Shown: piece by piece, positions 28,932-37,500 of the stretch
How positions within the stretch are numbered: position 1 is the first letter of the stretch
How the letters are laid out: each line of letters begins with the position of its first letter
Source: Telmatobacter sp. DSM 110680
GTDB lineage: Bacteria; Acidobacteriota; Terriglobia; Terriglobales; Acidobacteriaceae
NCBI RefSeq assembly: GCF_039994875.1
Contig: NZ_CP121196.1
Span: 1,178,001 to 1,242,000 of the forward strand
Reading direction: 5' to 3'
DNA: 64,000 bases
Translations under genes and position numbers: made by a program
Notes under the pieces: model-generated
The model's database searches: none
Seen by the model: only the letters and a program-made list of their open reading frames with translations
What the model was told of the DNA's origin: nothing

Positions 28932-29732
28932 ATGGGAAAACTCAAGCACAAACGTCTTTATATCCTTCCCGCGATCCTGATCCTTGCGGTCGCGTTCATG
29001 TTTGTGTACCACTGGCAAAGTTCACGGCGCGCACAGTTATATCGTTTGCCGAGACGTTCGCAGCCGCTCGCACCTCAGGGTGTAGCAGAACAGTTGATGC
29101 TGCAAGGCAAATTCAGTTCGGACATTCCCGCCGAGCAACGCCAGATCGTCGCGGCAGAATTACAGGCGTCCGAACCGGCCGGTCTCAACCGTTCAGTTGA
29201 AACCGCTGCTCAACCGGAGCCGGGCGAACAGCACATCGCAATCACCCAGCCGATCGGAACGACAGTAGAAGATACTCAACCGACCTTCACGTGGGATGCA
29301 AATGTCGACGGATGGAGCTACCGCGTTCGCGTGGTAGACCAGAGCACTCATTTAGCCGTGATCACAAGCCCAGTTGTCGACGAGGCGATGTGGCGAATTT
29401 CAACGCCGCTTCCGCGTGGGCACAATTATGTCTGGAGCGTTGATGCGATTCCCGTTGGAATTCGCACAACCGCGACGACCGTCACCAGCCAGCCAGCCCG
29501 ATTCGCAGTTCTCTCCGACGAAGGCGAACAGGTGATTCAAAACGCAAAAGCCCACAACGCTTCCCATCTGCTTCTCGGTTCGCTTTACACCCACTATGAA
29601 ATGTGGCGAGACGCGGTCCTGGAGTACCGGCAGATGGTTGACGAAGTCCCCGATTCGCCCGAAGCGATAAAGCTCCTCCGCAACGCCGAAGTTCGCGCAA
29701 GCTCAAAAATATCTGCCGACTCCGCGCCCTGA
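28932..29732 (+). CDS. Membrane-anchored protein with Ig/FnIII-like domain
   Basis: 266 residues. A basic N-terminus and one TM helix (about 11-29) anchor the protein, leaving the rest outside. A beta-domain at about 96-195 (QPTFTWDANVDGWSYRVRV) looks like the fibronectin-III/Ig type often linked to anti-sigma factors. A helical C-terminus (about 200-250) could be a single TPR-like unit. A GGGAG ribosome site lies only 3 bases before the ATG, so the real start could differ slightly. No function assigned. Confidence 0.55.
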   Translation: MGKLKHKRLYILPAILILAVAFMFVYHWQSSRRAQLYRLPRRSQPLAPQGVAEQLMLQGKFSSDIPAEQRQIVAAELQASEPAGLNRSVETAAQPEPGEQHIAITQPIGTTVEDTQPTFTWDANVDGWSYRVRVVDQSTHLAVITSPVVDEAMWRISTPLPRGHNYVWSVDAIPVGIRTTATTVTSQPARFAVLSDEGEQVIQNAKAHNASHLLLGSLYTHYEMWRDAVLEYRQMVDEVPDSPEAIKLLRNAEVRASSKISADSAP

Positions 29733-30044
29733 GATTTCGTTCCGTGAGACGGTGAAATATTTTCTGAAATAGCTTGAAACGATTCGATACCGAGTTTCAC
29801 CACTTGGTGGGACTATCGCTCTGAATGCGATCTTTACGCGCGTTCTAGTGGTCGGCCTGCTAATTTTTTCGTTGAAACGCGTCAAGTAAACGTTACCAGC
29901 GGTGCAAGGGCTTGTTGCGGGGAAGTATCATCGGGTGTCAGGACAGATTTAGCCTTTCGACTTGAAATTCAATTTGAATTTCTGCTTCCCAACCGATTTC
30001 GATGTTTTCGCTTCAAAGAAACCGTGTGTTGAGGGCTATTGCTT
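29733..30044. other. Intergenic region with a palindromic operator-like site
   Basis: About 310 bases without a gene. The recognisable structure is the perfect inverted repeat GAAATTCAA-T-TTGAATTTC at 29964-29982, about 60 bases upstream of the ribbon-helix-helix gene. Nothing else stands out apart from short AT-rich tracts. Confidence 0.6.
29964..29982. promoter_or_regulatory. 9-bp perfect palindrome, likely operator of the RHH gene
   Basis: GAAATTCAA and TTGAATTTC are exact reverse complements around one T. Ribbon-helix-helix proteins bind short palindromes in their own promoters, so autoregulation of the gene starting at 30045 is the simplest reading. Confidence 0.45.
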
Positions 30045-30242
30045 ATGAAGCAAGAAAAAACGCCTGTCAAAACCTTTCCCCTCCGGCTATCTAGAACAAT
30101 GCGTATCCAGGTACAGCACCTGGCCGATCAGGAGGGCATTTCAATAAATCAATTTATCGCCTTGGCAATCGCCGAGAAGCTCGCGCGATTTGAACGGGCA
30201 ATGCCCCATGCCGAGAGTAGACATCCGAAGGACAATAAGTAA
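30045..30242 (+). CDS. Small ribbon-helix-helix (Arc/HicB-antitoxin-like) protein
   Basis: 65 residues from ATG 30045 (a TTG two codons earlier is possible). The sequence FPLRLSRTMRIQVQHLA followed by GISINQFIALAIAEKLA is the classic beta-strand/helix/helix of Arc/CopG-type DNA-binding proteins and of the C-terminal half of HicB antitoxins. No toxin gene (HicA- or RelE-like) is adjacent on either side, so it is an orphan regulator or a solitary antitoxin remnant. The upstream palindrome supports autoregulation. Confidence 0.6.
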   Translation: MKQEKTPVKTFPLRLSRTMRIQVQHLADQEGISINQFIALAIAEKLARFERAMPHAESRHPKDNK

Positions 30243-30295
30243 GTCAGACGCGGCAGCTTCAGAGAATGTCGCTTGTCATCCCGCCTCTTGCGAGA

Positions 30296-30829
30296 TCACT
30301 GAGAAATCGTCACGATGGAAGTGCTTTTCAAAGGGAGCGTGTTCTGAGTAAAGAAGGGCACCGGAAAAGTGAACTGGTAAGTAACGGTGACCTTCACAAT
30401 ACAGTTGGGACTGTTCACACCGTCTTCTGTATCACAAGTATCTCCGGAAGCAGTTGTTCCCGGCCACGATGACGATACCGAAAGATTTGCTGAGGACATC
30501 CCCGGCGGAAGCGCGCTTTTCACATAGCTGGAAATATCGTCGCTAGTCGCTGTGCAATCGAGCGCATTGGCAGAGCACGAGGCGCCATTCCAACTTGATC
30601 CACGTACCATCGCGTATCGACAGGCCTCCTCGGCTGCATTGGCCACGAAGTGTGCCGCATATAGCGCGAAAGATCCGTACATAATCAAAAACGCGGCTCC
30701 TATCCACAAGGAGAAGCTGAGAGCAAATTCGACGGACTCGCTTCCGCAATCTTCCTTGGCAATCTCAAACAGCGCCGCAGGGAAGCGCACAGTCTGCTCT
30801 GAACGGTTCTGCAGAAACTTGCCAATCAT
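30296..30829 (-). CDS. TadE-like pseudopilin-type protein
   Basis: 177 residues. A short basic N-terminus and the segment SVEFALSFSLWIGAAFLIMYGSF give the TadE signature: a Glu in position 5 relative to the hydrophobic helix. The extracytoplasmic part has Cys pairs (SCSANALDC). Last of three genes on this strand (TadG-like, TadE-like, TadE-like), 2 bases from its neighbour. TadE/F/G proteins are processed like minor pilins and are linked to Flp pilus assembly. No Tad ATPase or secretin is in the window. Confidence 0.75.
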   Translation of the reverse strand: MIGKFLQNRSEQTVRFPAALFEIAKEDCGSESVEFALSFSLWIGAAFLIMYGSFALYAAHFVANAAEEACRYAMVRGSSWNGASCSANALDCTATSDDISSYVKSALPPGMSSANLSVSSSWPGTTASGDTCDTEDGVNSPNCIVKVTVTYQFTFPVPFFTQNTLPLKSTSIVTISQ

Positions 30830-30831
30830 CC

Positions 30832-31302
30832 TTAGTCGCTTCCCACGCGCAGGCGGACTTCCTTCGAAATATTCATCGATGAAGGTAATCCGGGATACTT
30901 GAAGATAGGAACATAAGTGGAGCTGGCAACCACATCTACATAGTTCACATAGTTATAGGAGCAGGATGGTGTGGAACTACACGATGCCATCTGTGACGTT
31001 CCATCGGAGCATTCGCATCCGTAGGTCGCCGTTGATGTGACGCCGGGCAAATTTGCAGTGCCAGCGATCGCCGCGTTCTGCATTCCCGAAGCGTCGCTCG
31101 GATTCTGAAGCCCATATGCAGCACCCGCTTGTGCCGCCGATGCAACTTCAATGTATGCATAAAGTGCTCGCCCTATATCAACTGCCGGCACAAACATCAA
31201 GAAAAAGACGGGAAGCACGAATGCGAGTTCAACAAAGCTTGAACCTTCCGTGTCGGAATACGGCGATCGACTTACATTCCAGCGCATCGTTGGCATCTCC
31301 AA
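30832..31302 (-). CDS. TadE-like pseudopilin-type protein
   Basis: 156 residues. GSSFVELAFVLPVFFLMFVPAV shows the TadE N-terminal Glu plus hydrophobic helix, here after a short leader (about 18 residues). The rest is a small extracytoplasmic domain with several Cys (CECSDGTSQMASCSSTPSC). Middle gene of the Tad-like trio; 17 bases from the TadG-like gene. Confidence 0.75.
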   Translation of the reverse strand: MEMPTMRWNVSRSPYSDTEGSSFVELAFVLPVFFLMFVPAVDIGRALYAYIEVASAAQAGAAYGLQNPSDASGMQNAAIAGTANLPGVTSTATYGCECSDGTSQMASCSSTPSCSYNYVNYVDVVASSTYVPIFKYPGLPSSMNISKEVRLRVGSD

Positions 31303-31319
31303 TCGAACAGGGTCAAGCT

Positions 31320-32711
31320 CTATTGAACAAGAAAAACGTTGTTTCCATTGAGCGGCGACCCTCCCGCCAATGACGAATAGTCATTCCCAAAGGCGCTTGC
31401 GATTGCCACGTTCAGATGGATATCTTTGGCTACTAGTATGTTGTAGGAAGACGATAAAGCGCTTACGCCGTAACTTACATCCGCGTCGGGAAGATAGATC
31501 GCTCCTTCCAGCTTACTGTTATTGATCAGATTTGCGATAAAGACGCCTGTCGACGTTGACCCATGCGCCTGAAAGAATAGAATGCCAGCGTAGGTTCCGG
31601 AAGTTGGAGCGGACAAGGACACGTTACTCAGACTAAGTAATGAGCCACCCGACACCGGTTCGATGACGTTGATGCTGCCTTGAGTGCCTTCGTTATAGAA
31701 GGTCACACCGTTTCCTGTAATTGAAGAAAGCTCATTTAACGTGATATTCAATCCTCCTGAAGTGATTCCCAGCAGCCCTGGGCCATCTTTGAGGATGTAG
31801 GTTCCAGGATTGAATTTGATGTTTGAGGCGAGTGCCGCTGTGATGGAGATTCCGCCGCAATACACGCCTGGATTGAACGTGACATTGCCGCCGAGTAGAA
31901 CGTTGACTGCAGAAGAAGATCCGGAATAGGGCGAGGAGGTGCTCGTGCCGCACGCTGCACCAGCATTCGAAGGTGCTGGAAGGTAGGCCAGGGGATCGGC
32001 CGGATTCGGAGCAGGAACATAAGTCTGCGGCGTTGAGGATGCAAGACACAAAAGCCCTGAAGATCCGCCCGACACACTAATTCTTGGCGCATACATAAAT
32101 GCGCCGATGACGCACGTAAGTGCATCTGATGAAGTCGATTCGTCAACGACGGCACAGCGCGATCTTACAATCACTCCGGCAATGATCGTTATAGCTGGGC
32201 CTGTCGGATTGAGTGCATAGATACAGGGACCACTGCCTAATCCCCGGCCGGCCTCCGCACGCGTCTTTACCAATACCGACTTAAGTCCCATCAGGCCTGC
32301 AAAATAGGTAGGAACCTGTTGTGAAAGGATCACCTCGGCGTAATTGGTCTTATTTAGATTTGGATCTGTACCCACCGCGCAGGGTGGGTTGTTCAGCGTT
32401 AAGGTCATGCCAGAACCGACCGTTCCGGAGCAATTTGTCAAAGTGGTCGAAGCCGTGAGGCCGTTCTCACTTACTGCGTTCTGTGCTGCACTTTGCATGG
32501 CGGCGCAGACGTTCGTTCCATTGCAAGTCCTCGCCTCTAAGGCCGCCGCCAGTGCAGCCGCGTCAGCAGCATTTTGCATGTTTCTTTTAATGAGCAGAAA
32601 GTGTCCGAAGTCCACAGCGAATCCAAGAATCGTGAGAAACATGAGCAGGCAGAGCGCGGATATCACCAGGATCGAGCCGCTTTCATCGGTTGTTGTGAGG
32701 TATGTTTTCAT
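31320..32711 (-). CDS. TadG-like pilus-assembly protein
   Basis: 463 residues. The N-terminal 50 residues (GSILVISALCLLMFLTILGFAVDFGHFLL) match the Flp-pilus TadE/G N-terminal region, followed by NMQNAADAAALAAA, typical of TadG. The remainder is Gly/Ser-rich and beta-rich, with no von Willebrand A motif recognised. First gene of the trio. A GATATC-type palindrome lies about 340 bases upstream. Confidence 0.75.
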   Translation of the reverse strand: MKTYLTTTDESGSILVISALCLLMFLTILGFAVDFGHFLLIKRNMQNAADAAALAAALEARTCNGTNVCAAMQSAAQNAVSENGLTASTTLTNCSGTVGSGMTLTLNNPPCAVGTDPNLNKTNYAEVILSQQVPTYFAGLMGLKSVLVKTRAEAGRGLGSGPCIYALNPTGPAITIIAGVIVRSRCAVVDESTSSDALTCVIGAFMYAPRISVSGGSSGLLCLASSTPQTYVPAPNPADPLAYLPAPSNAGAACGTSTSSPYSGSSSAVNVLLGGNVTFNPGVYCGGISITAALASNIKFNPGTYILKDGPGLLGITSGGLNITLNELSSITGNGVTFYNEGTQGSINVIEPVSGGSLLSLSNVSLSAPTSGTYAGILFFQAHGSTSTGVFIANLINNSKLEGAIYLPDADVSYGVSALSSSYNILVAKDIHLNVAIASAFGNDYSSLAGGSPLNGNNVFLVQ

Positions 32712-33168
32712 CGCTTGTTACTCCCTCCCTACCAAGTGTGCTTCGGCAATACGCTCAATGGATCGCGTCCTGGTCACGCGAGTCCCAACCTTTGCCAGGA
32801 GGTCCTCCCTTCCCAAATTGTGAATGCTTTCGTCTTATGTCAGCGGCTTTTGAATCGCCGCTTTACTGGCTCAGAGCGGATCGAAGTTAAGGCCCGTTTC
32901 GGGAAGGGGAAGAAGTGTTCGGTACCGCTTTCTCAACTAGGAGAGTCTCACAAAATGACGAGGAACTGAATACGACATACGATGCAGCACTTGCCGATTA
33001 GTAATCCGGGATTCCCTTATGTACTAACCGGCTCACGATGTTATATCCACTCATGATATCGTCCGTGATATCGGTACGTTGAATAACATGCACTGTCGGC
33101 TTCTTCTATGCAAGCTGACATAGTAAGTTCCGAGTCTCCAGCCAGTCCGTTGTCTGGCATCGTGATGT
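32712..33168. other. Intergenic region upstream of the TadG-like operon
   Basis: About 457 bases between the TadG start and the stop of the OmpA-type gene. No convincing small gene is seen. The notable element is a 20-base near-palindrome (33053-33072) that is almost identical to one upstream of the giant lipoprotein gene. Confidence 0.5.
33053..33072. promoter_or_regulatory. GATATC-spacer-GATATC palindrome, copy 1
   Basis: ATGATATCGTCCGTGATATC contains two GATATC half-sites separated by GTCCGT. The first 19 bases match 18 of 19 with the reverse complement of 40458-40476. The two copies lie 342 and 408 bases upstream of minus-strand genes for surface proteins (TadG-like and the giant lipoprotein), suggesting a shared regulator. 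Confidence 0.4.
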
Positions 33169-34500
33169 TTACTGCGCCTCGGGGAGTAGCTGTGCGCGCC
33201 GGTTTTGCTGATAGCAACTCTCCGCATCTTCTGAGCAGAAGGAACGCTCTTTTCCATAGCTGATCACATGCATTCGGCTAGCCGTCACTCCGATGGATGC
33301 AAGCGCATCGCGAGCTGCTGTTGCGCGCTCCATGCCCAGAGCAACGTTGTATTCCGCTGAACCGCGTTCGTCTGCGTATCCCGCGATTGTGAGAACGATG
33401 CTCGGATGCGCGATGAGATATGCAGCATCTTCTCGAATGGCATTCAATGCATCCGGACGGAGATCCGCCTGATCGTAGTTGAAAAACAGATCTCGCAAGT
33501 TCTCGCGTGCGCCTTCATCGTAGCTCCCGCTCGGCGGAGCCGCGAACTTGGTTGTCAGAATCTGATCGCGTCCTTCGCTTCTACCGGTGATCTGGAATGT
33601 GACTTTGCAACTGGATGAATTCGACGGGTTCGACGAGAGCGCTGCCCGGCCGTCCACCTGATAAGTTCCAGGTTTCAGGTTTGCCGTATCAATCGTAATT
33701 ACGCTACCTCCGTTTCCGTGAATATCGCCGCCGCTTGTCGCCCAGTTATAAGCTACGGGGTAGAGATCGGGATCAAGAGAAGTTTCGCCCATGATGTGCA
33801 CGGGCTGCCCCGCGGCCACCAGCTGATTTGATACCGAACAGCTGAGAGAAATGCGCCTTGGGGCCTTGGAGGTTACAGCTGCCGATGGTGGCGTGGATGC
33901 CCCGGATCCTCCAAAGTGCATCACAAGCCCGACGCTAATTTGCAATTGACGCTGCGAACCATTCACTCCGTTTGGAAGGGCGGTGTGCAGATACTTCGCG
34001 TCGAACGCCCGGATAGCAAAGCGATCGTTCAGACTGAAATCCAGACCGCCTCCTCCGGTATAGGCGAAGCTGGTTGCGCTCGTACTACTCGACGTGCTTG
34101 ACGGAAAATAGGATCCCCCGCCGTGTGCGCCTCCAACGAAGAACTCGCCGAAGGGCACCGCACGATAGCGCGGCCACGAAATCCGAGGTCCTCCGATGAA
34201 CGTGGTGAGCGTGAGATCTTGACCCAGGGAACTGATATGCGAAGCATGACCTGCGCTGAACTCGCCGGCAACCCCGAGCCAACGACTGAAATTGAGCTGG
34301 CCGCCAGCAAATCCGCCATTCATCGTGAAACAGCCACAATCGCCCGGAGGAGCGTTGGCGTTGACCAGGTTATAACCGGCGGCCAGGTCAAACTGCGACG
34401 ACGAAGCCTGCGATCTCTGATCGAACGCTGTCTGTTGTCCGCTCGCTGCGCCCGCTCCCAACAGCGTGATGGCTATGCTCAATGCGATTGCTCGATTCAT
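33169..34500 (-). CDS. OmpA-family outer-membrane protein
   Basis: 443 residues with a signal peptide (cleavage near GAASGQ, residues 19-22). Residues about 35-200 look like an eight-stranded beta-barrel (aromatic-alternating strands ending in VGLVMHFGG). A middle Ig-like domain (about 212-305) follows. The C-terminal OmpA/peptidoglycan-binding domain (about 325-440) has the typical FNYDQADLRPDA, GYADERGSAEYN and R-A-x-x-A-R-D-A-L motifs. It links the outer membrane to peptidoglycan. Insertion of an Ig domain between barrel and OmpA domain is typical of acidobacterial versions. Confidence 0.85.
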   Translation of the reverse strand: MNRAIALSIAITLLGAGAASGQQTAFDQRSQASSSQFDLAAGYNLVNANAPPGDCGCFTMNGGFAGGQLNFSRWLGVAGEFSAGHASHISSLGQDLTLTTFIGGPRISWPRYRAVPFGEFFVGGAHGGGSYFPSSTSSSTSATSFAYTGGGGLDFSLNDRFAIRAFDAKYLHTALPNGVNGSQRQLQISVGLVMHFGGSGASTPPSAAVTSKAPRRISLSCSVSNQLVAAGQPVHIMGETSLDPDLYPVAYNWATSGGDIHGNGGSVITIDTANLKPGTYQVDGRAALSSNPSNSSSCKVTFQITGRSEGRDQILTTKFAAPPSGSYDEGARENLRDLFFNYDQADLRPDALNAIREDAAYLIAHPSIVLTIAGYADERGSAEYNVALGMERATAARDALASIGVTASRMHVISYGKERSFCSEDAESCYQQNRRAQLLPEAQ

Positions 34501-34551
34501 CTTGTCGTCTCCCGTCGTATCTGCGCGTAGAGTTCTGCTCCGTTTCGCCGC

Positions 34552-37500
34552 TTAGTAGAGCAACGAAACAGTTGGGGAAGTAGTAAGTGGGTTGGTATCG
34601 ATTACTACGAATCTGCCAGGTGAAATCGCATAGACCACTGTTGTCCCGTCGGCAAACACATAGCGTCCGGCAGTTGCAGGTGTGGCGTTGCCATTTGGAT
34701 TTGACAGGCTGTAGGTAGTGGATCCCGAGGTGCCAAGTTGAAGCACATTCAAAGTGCCGACGCCGACATTCTCGTCAAGCGTGTAGGTGGCGTTGCCGGC
34801 CCCGTCGGCAGTGAAGTTGCCGGAGGCATTGATGCTGGCAAGTGAGCTTGCCGGAATCGTTCCTTCGACATAGGTCCCCTTCAGTGTTGCAAGGCTGAAT
34901 GGAGCGCCGGTTTGTGCTTCAAGATGCCCAAGTCCGGCATATCCAGTTTCGAGGAAGTACCCGTGGTTGGGGCTTACCAGGTAGACAACACGAGCATCCG
35001 GCGGACCTGTCGGCAATCCGAGCAGGCCAAGAAGGATGGAAATGAGGCTTGAATGGTTTGGATAGTCAAGCACTCCACGGCCATTGGAACTCACGGTGCA
35101 TGCCGAGGTTCCGGTTGCGCCGTAGGACCCCAACAACCCTTCGAGAAGATTGCTCTTGTTCGAGTTGGACAGTCCAGTGAGGTTGTCGACAAGGCTGGTA
35201 AGGCCGCCGCTCTCAAAGTTGGTGGTGTCACAGGTGCCCGCACCGTTGCCACTCGCGCGGAAGACGGTTGCGGTCGAGAAATTCAGCACGTTCTGCAGCG
35301 TCGTGCCGAGAAGTCCAGGATTAGATTGCGCATCTTCGTAGCCAACGAACGGGCCGTTCATGGATGCGTTCGAGAAGCTACCCGAGGTCTGCAGTTCTGC
35401 GGTGCCCGCCAGCAGCGTGTATGCAGAATGCTTGTCCGTCGACAGAATGAATGCTTCGTTTGCATTCACGATATAGACAGCAAAGTTGGTGGGATAGAGG
35501 CCGTCGGAGATGCTCGTGTTCGTCATCTCTAGTTGCACGCGGCCATTCTGATCGGCGGTCTGGTAAGAGCCGCTGACTGGAGCATTCGCGAAGTTGAAGC
35601 TGGCAATATTTGTGTCTGCAGTGCCTGCAGATATGCTGCCGGATCCGTTGGCAGTGAAGGCTCCAACCGTGGCCACTGGTCCAGAAGCAATGCCAACAGT
35701 GCAGGAAACCAGACAAGGCGTATCCCCCGACAATCCGAATGCATAGCTGCCTTTCAGCCCAGCGCTGAAGGAAGAGGGGGTCTGCGCAAGCAACTGGCCG
35801 GACCCCTTGGTTCCCACGAGTTGATCGTTGTCAAACTCGATCAGGCTGCCCTGCGTCGACACGGTCGCTGGCGAGACGGGTGCCTTTAGCGAGATGGCAT
35901 AGGTGAAGGTCTGATCCGTGGTGCCGTCAGGATTCAGCGTCGTGATCGTGATCTTTCCGCGGCTGTCTGCGTTGATTTCGTAGGTGCCGAGGAAGTTCTG
36001 AGCCTGAACCGTCGTGCCGCTTGGATCAGAAGATTGGTGGTTGGCATCCAGTTCGCCCAGGTTGATGCCTCCGGTACCATCAGCAGTGAAGCTGCCAACG
36101 GTTGCGGTCTGGTAAGCGAGTACACCAGCCAACACGTCGTCGTATCCCTGGAAGAGGTACGCGTACGGTCCGGTAAGTTCGCCATCATAGGGAGTGGACG
36201 GATACTGCACGAGCAGTATCAGTGGAAGCGATGCAGTTGCCGATACGCTATCGGTCACAGTCGCCGTGAAGCTGGTTGCTCCAGGTTGCGTGGGCGTTCC
36301 GGAGATTAGCCCATCCGACTGCAGCGTGATGCCCGGAGGTAATGAACCTGCGGTTAGGGCATAGGTGTACGGCGGATTGCCACCTGTCGCTTTCAGCGTG
36401 TACGAGTACGGGACGCCGACGATAGCAATCGGTAAAGTTCCCGTCAGGCTCAAAGTGCCGGAAGGATGGATGGTGATGCTTTCCGCACCGGAAACTGTCT
36501 TCGTCGGATTGCTCGCATCCGTTACGGTCACGGTCAGATTCGAAGTTCCAACCGCAGTCGGAGTGCCGCTGATGACACATCCGGTAAGTGAAAGTCCAGC
36601 CGGCAGCGTGCCCGTTGTTATCGAGCAACTGTAGGGCGTAGTGCCGCCGTTCGCGCCAATGGTCGCGCTGTAGACCACACCGACAGTTCCATCAGGTAGC
36701 GTGCTGTTCAATGTAAGCGCTGCTGGATTGATAACGATCGTTTCCGGACCGGACGTACTTTGCGAAGGCGATTCAGAATCGGTCACCTTCACGGTCACTG
36801 TCGAACTTCCCGCTGTTGTAGGAGTGCCGCTGACTGAGCATCCAGTCATCGTGAGCCCTGCCGGCAGCGTGCCCGACGTAATCGTGCAGCTATACGGAGA
36901 TGTTCCGCCGCTAACGCCGATGGCCGCGCTGTAGGGCACGCCGACCGTACCGTCTGGCAGAGTTGAAGCAGTCAGAGTGAGCGGCGACGGATTAATCGTA
37001 ACGGTCTCGCTCTTGCTCGCGTTCTGTGTCGGACTACCGGAGTCAGTCACAGTGACGGTGACTGTCGACGATCCGGCAGACGTTGGTGTACCGCTCACCG
37101 TGCAACCGCTCAGGATCAATCCCGCTGGCAGCGTTCCCGAGATTGAACAGGTATAGGGAGACGTTCCGCCGGAGGCAGTAATCGTCGCGCTATAGGTTGA
37201 TCCGACGGTGCCATTCGGAAGAGATCCGGTAATGGTCAATGCGGCGGGGTTGATGACAATCGTCTCGTTCGAGCTCGCATTCTGTGCTGGGCTGCCGGAG
37301 TCAGTAACTTTGACGACGACCGGCGAAGATCCCGCGGTCGTCGGTGTGCCGCTGACCGTGCAACCAGCGAGGGTGAGTCCTGCCGGTAGAGTGCCCGTGA
37401 TCGAGCAGGTATACGGTGTCGTTCCCCCAGTTGCGGTAATCGTCGTACTGTACGCACTGCCTACCGTGCCATTGGGCAATGTTCCTGTGATCGCAAGTGT

